Of a stretch of 62,282 nt of DNA, positions 28,386 to 36,491 are shown piece after piece. The notes below the pieces were generated by a model. It saw only the letters and a program-made list of their open reading frames with translations, did not search any database and was not told the DNA's origin. The position numbers were made by a program, and so were the translations under genes. The DNA lies in contig DATKZY010000239.1 of assembly GCA_035527715.1 (NCBI GenBank), positions 1-62,282 of the forward strand, written 5' to 3'. This DNA is from DSUN01 sp035527715 (GTDB lineage: Bacteria > Planctomycetota > PUPC01 > DSUN01). Within the stretch, counting starts at the first letter, position 1. The number at the start of each line of letters is the position of its first letter.

Positions 28386-30104
28386 ATGGGGGGCGGGATC
28401 GGGCCAATGGCGTCCTGCGGACGCGGCTGCCGGTTCACTGGCCTTCTTCTGGCTCTCGCCGCGGGTGCGGCGTCGTGCTGCAAGGTGAAGCCGGAGAAGT
28501 TCAGAGGGGACGCGGACCGCGAAGTGTACCACATCCTGTCGGTCCAGCAGGCCAAGGTGCTTGGCACTTCTGCGGGCTTCTCGATCGAGCCGGCGAGTGC
28601 CTCGGCGCTGGCGCGGTTCGCTGCGCCGATGGGCCCCGCGGCGAGCGAGAAGCCGCTGAGCGCCGCGGACGTGGAGGGCATGGACAAGGGCAACGGCCTG
28701 CCGCCCCAGGAAGGGGTGGTGCGGCTCGCGCTCCGCGATTCCCTGGAACTGGCCGCCCGCCACAGCCGCGACTACCAGACGCGCAAGGAGGACCTCTATC
28801 TGGCCGCCCTCGCGCTGACCCTCGAGCGCTTCCGCTGGAAGCCGCAGTGGTCGGGCACCCTGGCGGCAAACGCGACCGACAGCCCCGGGAGCACCTCGGC
28901 CGGCGTCGGCTCCAACTTCAGCGTGAGCCGGCTCCTCGACCTCGGCGGGCAGGTGACCGCAAGCCTGGCGACCGACCTGTTGCGCTTCTCGACGGGCGAC
29001 CCGCGGACCACGGCCACGTCGCTCCTCGCGTTCGAATACCTCCAGCCCCTGTGCCGCAGGTCGGGGCGGCTCGTGGCCCGCGAGGCGCTGACACAGGCGG
29101 AGCGCGACGTGGTGTACGCGATCCGCACGTTCGAGCGGTTTCGGAGGAGCTTCTGCGTGGACGTGACGAGCGGCTACTACCGCGTGCTCCAGCAGCGCGA
29201 CACGGTGATGAACCAGTGGAGCAACTACAAGCGCATCCGCCAGTCGCGGGTGGACGCCGAGAAGCTGGAGAAGGAGGGCGAGATGCCGCCCCTCCAGGTG
29301 GACCAGACCCGCCAGGACGAGCTGCGTGCCGAGGCCAACTGGGTGCGCGCGGCGCGGCAGTACCGCGAGCAGCTCGACGAGTTCAAGGTCCTCCTGGGGC
29401 TGCCGGCCGAGGCGCACGTCGAGTTCGATCCCACCGAGGTCGAGCGGCTGCGCGAGGCCGGCCTCCGCGACGTCGGCCTGTCCCCCGAGACCGCGGTGGC
29501 AACGGCCCTCGGGCGCCGCCTCGACCTCCTCACCGCCGTGGACCGCCTCGCCGACGCCGAGCGGGCCGTGGCGATCGCCGCCAACGGGCTCCAGCCCGAC
29601 GTGGATCTCAAGCTGGCGGCCAGCGTGCCGACGAAGGAGCCGACGCAGTTCCTGCGGTTCGAGCCCAGCCGCGGCACCTACGCGGCCAGCCTCACGGCCG
29701 AGTTGCCCCTGCGGCGCGTCGCGGAGCGCAACACGTACCGCCAGGCGCTCGTGGGCCTGGAGCGCGCGCAGCGCGCCGCCGAGGACCTGCGCGAGCAGGT
29801 GAAGCTCGCCGTCCGCCAGGCCTGGCGCACCCTCCAGGAGGCCACCGCCAGCTACCGCATCGAGCGCGACAGCGTGGCGCTCGCCCAGCAACGCGAGCGG
29901 GCCTCCCGCGAGCTCATCCGTCTCGGCGAGGCCACGGCCCGCGACCTCCTGGAGGCCAACGAAGCCCTGGTGGAGGCACAGAACGCCCTCACACGCGCTC
30001 TTGTAGACCACGCCCTGGCCCGTCTGGCCCTCTGGCGCGACACCGAGCTGTTGCGCGTGAGCGAAGACGGCGTGTGGCAGGAAGTGAGCGATGGCAACCC
30101 ATAG
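28386..30104 (+). CDS. TolC-like outer-membrane efflux lipoprotein
   Basis: 572 residues. The signal FTGLLLALAAGAASCC ends in a lipobox-like Ala-Ser-Cys. The mature protein has two repeats of long coiled-coil helices typical of the TolC/OEP fold (for example QRERASRELIRLGEATARDL and LEANEALVEAQNALTRAL near the end). It would form the outer-membrane channel of the efflux pump encoded by the next three genes. The start may be ATG 28,386 or ATG 28,407. Its 3' end overlaps the adaptor gene by 14 bases. Upstream, 28,151-28,385 shows no further gene. Confidence 0.88.
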   Translation: MGGGIGPMASCGRGCRFTGLLLALAAGAASCCKVKPEKFRGDADREVYHILSVQQAKVLGTSAGFSIEPASASALARFAAPMGPAASEKPLSAADVEGMDKGNGLPPQEGVVRLALRDSLELAARHSRDYQTRKEDLYLAALALTLERFRWKPQWSGTLAANATDSPGSTSAGVGSNFSVSRLLDLGGQVTASLATDLLRFSTGDPRTTATSLLAFEYLQPLCRRSGRLVAREALTQAERDVVYAIRTFERFRRSFCVDVTSGYYRVLQQRDTVMNQWSNYKRIRQSRVDAEKLEKEGEMPPLQVDQTRQDELRAEANWVRAARQYREQLDEFKVLLGLPAEAHVEFDPTEVERLREAGLRDVGLSPETAVATALGRRLDLLTAVDRLADAERAVAIAANGLQPDVDLKLAASVPTKEPTQFLRFEPSRGTYAASLTAELPLRRVAERNTYRQALVGLERAQRAAEDLREQVKLAVRQAWRTLQEATASYRIERDSVALAQQRERASRELIRLGEATARDLLEANEALVEAQNALTRALVDHALARLALWRDTELLRVSEDGVWQEVSDGNP

Positions 30105-32214
30105 ACGCAACGCCCTCAACGGGGGCAGTGCCGCGGACCCGCTGGCCCCGCCCGAGTCCGCGGCGGTGCAGGAGGCACAGGCCGGCCCTCTCGGCCTCGA
30201 CGACGCCTTTGAGGAACTGCACGCCCCTCCGCCGCGCCGCCGCGTGTGGCCGTGGCTCCTGCTGCTGGCCCTCCTCGGGGCCGGCGGCGCGGGCGGCTGG
30301 CAGCTCTGGCGCTCGAGCGGCCAGAAGGTCACCATCGCCCGCGCCACCTACACCGTCCAGCGCGCCGACCTGCCGATTGTCGTCAACGACAGCGGCAGCC
30401 TCGAAGCCCTCAGCTCCGAAATCGTCAAGTCCAGGGCCGAGGGCCAGGCCACCATCATCAGCCTCGTGCCCGAGGGCACGATCATCACCGACGAGGATAT
30501 CAAGAACGGCAAGGTCCTGGTCGAGCTGGACTCCTCGGACATCCGCGAGCGCCTGACGCAGCAGGAGGTGACGTTTGCCACCGCCGAGGCCGCCTACAAG
30601 CAGGCCAAGGAGCTGTTCGACATCGACAAGAGCTCGGGCGAGAGCAAGATCATGCAGGGCGGGTTGAACGTGAAGTTCGGCAAGATGGACCTCGAGGCCT
30701 ACGTCGGCCGTGGCTTGGCCGAGGATGCCCTGGCGGGGCGCCTCGACCTGGCAAAGCTGGCCATCGCGCTCCACGACGAGGCGGTGAGCCATCGCAAGGA
30801 CGCGGAGGCCGACGTCGCGGATGCCCTCGCAGGGGTCCTGGAGGCGCTCAAAGAAGCCGCCAGGCCGCCCGCCCGGCCCGCCGCCGGCTCGCCCGAGACG
30901 CCGCCCGAGGAGGACCGCGGCTCTCCTGAGCCAAAGCCGAAGGCCCCCGGCGCACAGAAGCCGCAAGCCGACGCCGCTGGCGGGCAACGAAGCAGTGAGG
31001 CAGGCAAGGCCATCGGCGGCGGGGTGCTCCAGAAGAAGCGCAAGCTCGAGGCCGACATCGGCCTCGCCTTCGAGGAGTTCAAGCGCGCCGCCGACAAGGT
31101 GGCCAGCTACGCCCGCCTGAGGCGCCTGGGCATCAAAAGCTCCCAACAGCTCGAGGCCGAGCAGCTCGCCCTCCTCCGCAACCGCATCACCCTCGAGCAG
31201 GCTCTCACCGCTCGCGAGCTGTACCTGCGCTACGACCTGCCCAAGGAGGCCGAGAAGCTCCTCTCGGACTACAACGAGGCAGGTCGCGAACTCGAGCGCA
31301 TCAAGGCCAGGGCACGCGCCACCCTCTCTGCCGCCGAAGCCGAAGTCAAGTCCACAGAAGCCAAGTACCTCCTCCAGAAGGACAAGTTGGCCAAGCTCAC
31401 GAGCCAGCTCGAGTACTGCGTGATGAAAGCCACGAAGCCGGGCCTCGTCGTCTATGCCTCCTCGGGGGGCGACTGGCGCCACCGCGGCAACCCCATCGAC
31501 GTCGGCTCAACGGTCATTGAGCGGCAAGAGATCATCAAGATGCCCGACCTCTCGACCCTCGCGGTGAAGGTCAAGGTACACGAGTCGGTCGTGGACAAGG
31601 TCAGGGCGGACCAGCCGGCGCGCATTCGCGTGGACGCCTTCGCGAACCGCAGCTTCACGGGCAAAGTGCTCAAGGTCGCCATCCTGCCCAACACGTCCAG
31701 TTCCTGGCTCAATCCCGACCTGAAGGAGTATGACACCGAGATCAGCATCGAGGGCGACACGGCCGGCCTCAAGCCCGGCATGTCCGCCGAGGTGGAGATT
31801 GACGTGAAGATGCTCCGCAAGGTCATCCAGGTGCCCGTGCAGGCGGTTGCCGCCAGCCGGGGCAAGACGGTCGTCTATGTGGTCGGCCCCGATGGCAACG
31901 AGGAGATGCGTGAAGTGGTCATCGGCGAGGCCAACGACAAGCTCGCCGAAATCCGCAACGGCCTCACCGAGGGCGAGCGGGTGCTGATGGAGGCCCCCCA
32001 GGTCGTCTCCGTCCAGGACGAGGAAGCGGAGAAGGACGAGAAGAAGGAAGGCGAGGAACCCAACGGCGGGCCGCCGCCCGAGCCGCCAGCCGTGAAGCCG
32101 CCGGCCGGCCCCTCCGAGGGCGGCGGCGAGCCGCCCTCGGGCCGACCCGCCGGCCGCCCGGGCCGCGACCGCTCGAAGCCGCGCGGCAGCGGAGGGGGCC
32201 GCCCCCCCGGCTAG
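30091..32214 (+). CDS. HlyD/MacA-type membrane-fusion protein
   Basis: 707 residues, far longer than the usual 350-450. A membrane anchor (VWPWLLLLALLGAGGAGG, about 52-69) is followed by a lipoyl/barrel domain (VVNDSGSLEALSSEIVKSRA), a greatly extended alpha-helical hairpin (about 155-440) that carries a Pro/Ala/Lys-rich low-complexity insert (about 265-310), and then the beta-barrel part (VPVQAVAASRGKTVVYVVGP). A disordered Pro/Gly/Arg tail of about 50 residues ends it. It links the inner-membrane MacB-like transporter to the TolC-like protein. It overlaps the upstream gene and is followed 7 bases later by the ATPase gene. Confidence 0.88.
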   Translation: MATHRRNALNGGSAADPLAPPESAAVQEAQAGPLGLDDAFEELHAPPPRRRVWPWLLLLALLGAGGAGGWQLWRSSGQKVTIARATYTVQRADLPIVVNDSGSLEALSSEIVKSRAEGQATIISLVPEGTIITDEDIKNGKVLVELDSSDIRERLTQQEVTFATAEAAYKQAKELFDIDKSSGESKIMQGGLNVKFGKMDLEAYVGRGLAEDALAGRLDLAKLAIALHDEAVSHRKDAEADVADALAGVLEALKEAARPPARPAAGSPETPPEEDRGSPEPKPKAPGAQKPQADAAGGQRSSEAGKAIGGGVLQKKRKLEADIGLAFEEFKRAADKVASYARLRRLGIKSSQQLEAEQLALLRNRITLEQALTARELYLRYDLPKEAEKLLSDYNEAGRELERIKARARATLSAAEAEVKSTEAKYLLQKDKLAKLTSQLEYCVMKATKPGLVVYASSGGDWRHRGNPIDVGSTVIERQEIIKMPDLSTLAVKVKVHESVVDKVRADQPARIRVDAFANRSFTGKVLKVAILPNTSSSWLNPDLKEYDTEISIEGDTAGLKPGMSAEVEIDVKMLRKVIQVPVQAVAASRGKTVVYVVGPDGNEEMREVVIGEANDKLAEIRNGLTEGERVLMEAPQVVSVQDEEAEKDEKKEGEEPNGGPPPEPPAVKPPAGPSEGGGEPPSGRPAGRPGRDRSKPRGSGGGRPPG

Positions 32215-32221
32215 CGCTTCG

Positions 32222-32935
32222 ATGCCTGCTACCGTCCCCCCTGCGGTGAGTGCCATGCCAATTGCGGAACTGCGCAGCCTGGTGAAGACCTATCAGATGG
32301 GGCCGGCGCAGGTCCACGCCCTCCGCGGCGTGAACCTGGCCTTCGAGAAGGGCGAGTACGTCGCGATCATGGGGCCGTCGGGCTCCGGCAAGTCCACCCT
32401 CCTCAACATCCTCGGCTGCCTCGACACCCCGACCGCGGGCGCCTACCTGCTCGGCGGCCAGGACGTGGCCCGCCTGGGCGACGCCGCCCTCTCCGACGTC
32501 CGCTGCCGCCGCCTCGGCTTCATCTTCCAGTCCTACAACCTCATCCAACAGCTCTCCGTGGTCGAGAACATCGAGGTGCCGCTGTTCTACCAGGGCTGGT
32601 CGGCGCGCGACAGCCACCACCGGGCCGCCGCCCTGGGCCGACTCGTCGGCCTCGGCGACCGCCTCTATCACCGCCCCTCCGAGCTCTCCGGCGGCCAGCA
32701 GCAGCGCGTCGCCATCGCCCGCGCCATGGCCAACGACCCCCTCGTCGTCCTGGCCGACGAGCCGACCGGCAACCTCGACTCGGCGACAGGCCGCGAAATC
32801 CTGGCCATGCTCGGCCAGCTCAACGACCGAGGCAAGACGATCATCATGGTCAGCCACGACGCGAGCGTCGCCGAGCGCGCGCGACGTATCGTCCACATGG
32901 TGGACGGCCGAGTCGTGGACGACGCGGTGAAGTAG
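32222..32935 (+). CDS. MacB/LolD-type ABC transporter ATPase
   Basis: 237 residues (226 if the ATG at 32,255 is used). Walker A GPSGSGKST, Q-loop FIFQSYNLI, signature LSGGQQQR, Walker B VVLADEPTGNLD and the switch His in SHD are all intact. It energises the permease encoded 9 bases downstream. This ATPase group drives lipoprotein release (LolD) or mechanotransmission efflux (MacB); the adaptor and TolC-like partners support the MacB role. Substrate is unknown. Confidence 0.92.
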   Translation: MPATVPPAVSAMPIAELRSLVKTYQMGPAQVHALRGVNLAFEKGEYVAIMGPSGSGKSTLLNILGCLDTPTAGAYLLGGQDVARLGDAALSDVRCRRLGFIFQSYNLIQQLSVVENIEVPLFYQGWSARDSHHRAAALGRLVGLGDRLYHRPSELSGGQQQRVAIARAMANDPLVVLADEPTGNLDSATGREILAMLGQLNDRGKTIIMVSHDASVAERARRIVHMVDGRVVDDAVK

Positions 32936-32944
32936 GAACGGCGC

Positions 32945-34216
32945 ATGGTCGGCTTTCGCGTCCAACGAACCATCCGAATGGGGCTCAAGAGCATCTGGCT
33001 CCACAAGCTCCGCTCCGTCCTCACCTCGGTCGGCATCATCCTCGGCGTCTGCTCCGTCATCGTCATGCTCGCCATCGGCGAGGGACTCAGCTACGAGGTC
33101 CAGGAGCAGATCCGCCAGCTCGGAAGCAACAACATCATCATCCACAGCGTCAAGCCGCCCGAGGAAGGCAACGTGGCCACCGAGCAGACCCGTGCCCTGA
33201 AATACGGCCTCACCTACATTGACGCCGAGCGCCTCCGCTCCACCATCCCCAACGTCGAGGTCGTCGTCCCCGTACGCCTCGTCCGCCGCCACATCGTCCA
33301 CAACCAGCGGCGGGTGGACGGCAATATCGTAGGCACCGTCCCCTGGTACCGCGAGGTGGCCAACCGCGTGCTCCTCCGCGGCCGCTTCCTCACCACGGTG
33401 GACATGCACGCCCAGGCCGCCGTCTGCGTGCTCAACGAGCCGCTGTCCCGCAAGCTCTTCCCCATCGAGGAGCCCCTCGGCCGAATCGTCCGCGCCGGCG
33501 GCGACTGCTACCAAGTCGTCGGCATCCTCCGCGCCAGCTCCGCCAAGGCAGGCTCCGCCGGCAACGAGCCCACCGCCGGCCTCGACGCCTACATCCCCAT
33601 GACCACCGCCGAAGGCCGCTACGGCGACATCGACATGCGCCGACGCTCCGGCTCCTTCGAGGCCGTCATCGTCCAGCTCCACAGCATCATCGTCCAGGTC
33701 CCCAACCTCGAGGACGTCACGCTCACCGCGAAAGCCGTCGAACGCGTCCTCCGCCACGGCCACAACAAGCAGGACTTCGAGATGATCGTTCCCCTCGAGC
33801 TCCTCGAGCGGGCGCGGGAGACCAAGCGGATGTTCAACCTCGTCCTCGGCCTCATCGCCGCCATCTCGCTCGTCGTCGGCGGCATCGGCATCATGAACAT
33901 CATGCTCGCCACGGTCACCGAGCGCACCCGCGAGATCGGCATCCGCCGCGCCCTCGGCGCGCGCCGCCGCGACATCATCGCCCAGTTCCTCACCGAGACC
34001 ACCCTCGTCTCCGCCACCGGCGGCATGCTGGGCGTCGCCCTTGGCCTCCTCGCCCCCTACCTGGTCACCCGCTTCGCCGGCATGCTCACCATCGTCACCG
34101 TCAGCTCCTGCATCCTCGCCTTCTCCATCTCCGTCGCCGTCGGCCTCATCTTCGGCATCTATCCCGCCTACCGCGCCGCGGCGATGGACCCCATCGAGGC
34201 CCTCCGACACGAGTAG
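32945..34216 (+). CDS. MacB-type ABC transporter permease
   Basis: 423 residues with the MacB topology: one membrane segment near the N-terminus (SVLTSVGIILGVCSVIVMLA, about 25-45), a large periplasmic domain (about 50-290) and three C-terminal segments with the FtsX signature IGIMNIMLATVTERTREIGI followed by RRALGARR. MacB-like permeases transmit ATP-driven motion to the periplasm and push substrates through the adaptor-TolC conduit. The ATPase is encoded separately, as in MacB relatives of many environmental bacteria. It is the last gene of the four-gene operon. Confidence 0.92.
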   Translation: MVGFRVQRTIRMGLKSIWLHKLRSVLTSVGIILGVCSVIVMLAIGEGLSYEVQEQIRQLGSNNIIIHSVKPPEEGNVATEQTRALKYGLTYIDAERLRSTIPNVEVVVPVRLVRRHIVHNQRRVDGNIVGTVPWYREVANRVLLRGRFLTTVDMHAQAAVCVLNEPLSRKLFPIEEPLGRIVRAGGDCYQVVGILRASSAKAGSAGNEPTAGLDAYIPMTTAEGRYGDIDMRRRSGSFEAVIVQLHSIIVQVPNLEDVTLTAKAVERVLRHGHNKQDFEMIVPLELLERARETKRMFNLVLGLIAAISLVVGGIGIMNIMLATVTERTREIGIRRALGARRRDIIAQFLTETTLVSATGGMLGVALGLLAPYLVTRFAGMLTIVTVSSCILAFSISVAVGLIFGIYPAYRAAAMDPIEALRHE

Positions 34217-34231
34217 ACGCCCGATTGCCGG

Positions 34232-34260
34232 TTGACTCGCCGGCGCGGGAGGGCTATAAT
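34232..34260 (+). promoter_or_regulatory. Promoter of the CvpA-like gene
   Basis: TTGACT (34,232-34,237), 17 bases, TATAAT (34,255-34,260), 59 bases before the ATG. Confidence 0.75.
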
Positions 34261-34319
34261 CCCCCTGTCGGTTCCCCCCCGATTCCCCGGACGCGTGCAT
34301 CCCCAAGACGGAGCCTGGC

Positions 34320-35123
34320 ATGGGCATGGACCTGGTTATCGTGATCCTTGTGGTTCTCTTCGCGCTGCTGGGCTACTATCGCGGGCTGCTGCGGCACCTG
34401 GCGAGCGTGGGGGCGTTGGTGGTCGCCAGCCTCACGGCCGGCATTGTCGGCAGGTGGGCCGTGGGCCTGCTGACCCGGGCGCCGGCGATGCCCTCGCCGA
34501 CCACGTACGCCATCGCGTGCGTCGCGGCATGGGTGGTGGTGTTCCTGCTGAGTCGGTTTGTCCTGGGCCGCATCGCCAAGAAGCTCGGCTCGGACGAGCA
34601 GGGCGGCCCGAAACCGTGGAACCGCAAGCTCGGAGCCCTCGCCGGCGCCGCCGAGGTGCTCCTGCTTGCCTGGGTCGTCGTCGGGATTCTGGATGCTCTG
34701 CCGGAGGACTTCCGGAAGGAGCGCTTGCCGACGGTCCACCGCGAGCTCGAAGGCTCTCTGTTCACGAACTGGGTCGTGCGCCCGACGAGTCCCGCCACGT
34801 TGCTCGAGATCCAGCCGCTCGTGAGCGACCTGGCGGTGCTCTCGGAGCATCCCGAGGCCCTGCGCGGGGTGGAGCAGAAGCCCGAGATCCAGAAGGTCGC
34901 GCGGCACCCGAAGGTGCTCGCGGTCCTGGCCGACCCCGCCCTGATCCAGGAGTGGACGGATGGGCACTACGGCCGCTTCTTCTCGGACCGCAAGGTCCGC
35001 GAGGCGCTCGAGGACAGCGAGTTGCGCACAATGATCCGCGAGCTGCCCGTGCGGGCCATCCTCCACGAGGCCGCGGAACGCGCACGCCAGCAGACCCCGA
35101 AGCCGGCCTCGCCTCAGCGCTGA
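34320..35123 (+). CDS. CvpA-family membrane protein
   Basis: 267 residues. The N-terminal half has about four membrane segments (for example LVIVILVVLFALLGYYRGLL and ATLVVASL-like stretches) in the CvpA pattern with the GYYRGLLRHL motif after the first. The C-terminal half is soluble, helical and rich in charged residues (EIQKVARHPKVLAVLADPAL). CvpA proteins are linked to envelope homeostasis and, in E. coli, to colicin V export; the biochemical role is unclear. It ends in a 10-base palindromic overlap with the convergent gene. Confidence 0.75.
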   Translation: MGMDLVIVILVVLFALLGYYRGLLRHLASVGALVVASLTAGIVGRWAVGLLTRAPAMPSPTTYAIACVAAWVVVFLLSRFVLGRIAKKLGSDEQGGPKPWNRKLGALAGAAEVLLLAWVVVGILDALPEDFRKERLPTVHRELEGSLFTNWVVRPTSPATLLEIQPLVSDLAVLSEHPEALRGVEQKPEIQKVARHPKVLAVLADPALIQEWTDGHYGRFFSDRKVREALEDSELRTMIRELPVRAILHEAAERARQQTPKPASPQR

Positions 35124-36373
35124 CGGCACAGACCCGTCAGCACCTTCTCCGTCGTGCCCCAATGCCACAGCAGCATGGCCCGTGTGCGCGCGGCGAGGCC
35201 ACCAAGCTCGCGCAGGTAGTTGTAGCCGTGGTCCACCTGCCGGATGCCGTACTCGACATCGGCGGTCTCGGTCTGGCGGCGGCCCGAGGCCAGGGCGTGG
35301 GCCGCCGCCAGCCACACGATCGCAGCATAGGCCAGGGCAAGGAACTCGAAGCCCTGGGCGAAGCTTCGGCCGAAGCAGGCCCGCCCGAAGAACTGCTGGC
35401 TCGCCACTTTGGCGACGAGGTAGCGCTGGAGCATGGCCGCCGAGGCCGCGTCCAGGGCAGCCATATCCACCGAGCCCACCTCGCGCAGGCGAACAGGCCG
35501 CTCGATGCCGGGCAGCCGCACCCGCCCGACGCCAAGGGCCATCTTGAGCCGCCGCCACAGGTTGCCGAAGCGCACGCGCAGGCGGCTCGCCAGCGGCAGC
35601 TCCCGGTAGGAGTGAGGCGTCGCGCCCACGAACGCGGCGACGACGAGGCGCACGAGCAGACGCTCCAGCACGCCGGGCCTCTTGCCTTTGACGTCCCCGC
35701 GAACGCTGTCGAGCAGCACCTCGGGGTCGGTCCCCACACGGCTCTCCTGCCGCCTGCCAACGGCCAGGCCGACGAACTGGCGGACCAGCCGCAGGCACGC
35801 CAGAAGCCGCCGCGGCACGTTCAGCTCCGACATCAGGACGAATGCCGTGAGCTGGTCCTCGAGCCGCAGGAGGTCGCGCCAGGAGAGCTTGTAGTGCCCG
35901 AAGAAGCGGACGGGCTCGTCCTCCGTCGGCGGCTCGTATGTGCGTGCATACTCGCCGTAGAGGCGTCGGACCTCGCCGCGCTGCTTCTCAAGCTCCTCCC
36001 CGCTGCCGCGGACGACCGCCGGGCAGTCGAACCGGCAACCGACGAAGACGCCCACGGGCGTGACGACGAACTGGAATGGGAACACGCGGCCAGCGAACGG
36101 CTTGGCGGCATAGCCCAGCGTCGCGTGGACCTGGCACAGGCCGTCGTCGCCCAGGAACGGGCAGGAGCCGTCCGGCCGTGGCCGCAGTCGCCAGGCCTGT
36201 TTGCCGCGGGCTCCGCGCAGCCGCGCGAAGAGCCGCGCCGCCACAGGCGTCCCGCCTGTGGCGAGGAGCCGCTCCCGCTCCGCCTCCGTCAGCGTGACCT
36301 CCAGGCTCCGACAGCAGAGCCCGCAGCGCAGGCAGGTGTAGCGAACACCGGGGGGAAGGAAGAGATCGGGCAT
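35114..36373 (-). CDS. YkgJ/FliB-like cysteine-cluster protein
   Basis: 419 residues. The N-terminal CLRCGLCCRSLEVTLTEAER and CPFLGDDGLCQVHATLGY, with a further Cys in FVGCRFDCPAVV, match the YkgJ cysteine cluster, which binds zinc or an iron-sulfur centre. The overall order resembles flagellin lysine-N-methylase FliB. The helical C-terminal half (about 170-400) is conserved in length but not recognised. No flagellin gene is in the window, so a methylase role is uncertain. It begins 118 bases from the next gene on its strand. Confidence 0.65.
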   Translation of the reverse strand: MPDLFLPPGVRYTCLRCGLCCRSLEVTLTEAERERLLATGGTPVAARLFARLRGARGKQAWRLRPRPDGSCPFLGDDGLCQVHATLGYAAKPFAGRVFPFQFVVTPVGVFVGCRFDCPAVVRGSGEELEKQRGEVRRLYGEYARTYEPPTEDEPVRFFGHYKLSWRDLLRLEDQLTAFVLMSELNVPRRLLACLRLVRQFVGLAVGRRQESRVGTDPEVLLDSVRGDVKGKRPGVLERLLVRLVVAAFVGATPHSYRELPLASRLRVRFGNLWRRLKMALGVGRVRLPGIERPVRLREVGSVDMAALDAASAAMLQRYLVAKVASQQFFGRACFGRSFAQGFEFLALAYAAIVWLAAAHALASGRRQTETADVEYGIRQVDHGYNYLRELGGLAARTRAMLLWHWGTTEKVLTGLCRQR

Positions 36374-36491
36374 TTGCGAACCTGGTGCTGGGTGTTAGGT
36401 GTTGGGGGTTGGGGGTCGGGGGGATCGATCAGTTGTCTCAATGCTGGGTTTCTGTACCCCAACACCTGACACCCAACACCTGACACCTCCT
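36374..36491. repeat. TGTTGGGTG/ACACCCAAC inverted repeat
   Basis: GGTGTTGGGGGTTGGGG on one side and CCCCAACACC...ACACCCAACACC on the other can pair across the 118-base gap. The same CACCCAACACC motif occurs at 6791-6816. It is low-complexity dispersed DNA between two genes on the same strand. Confidence 0.55.
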
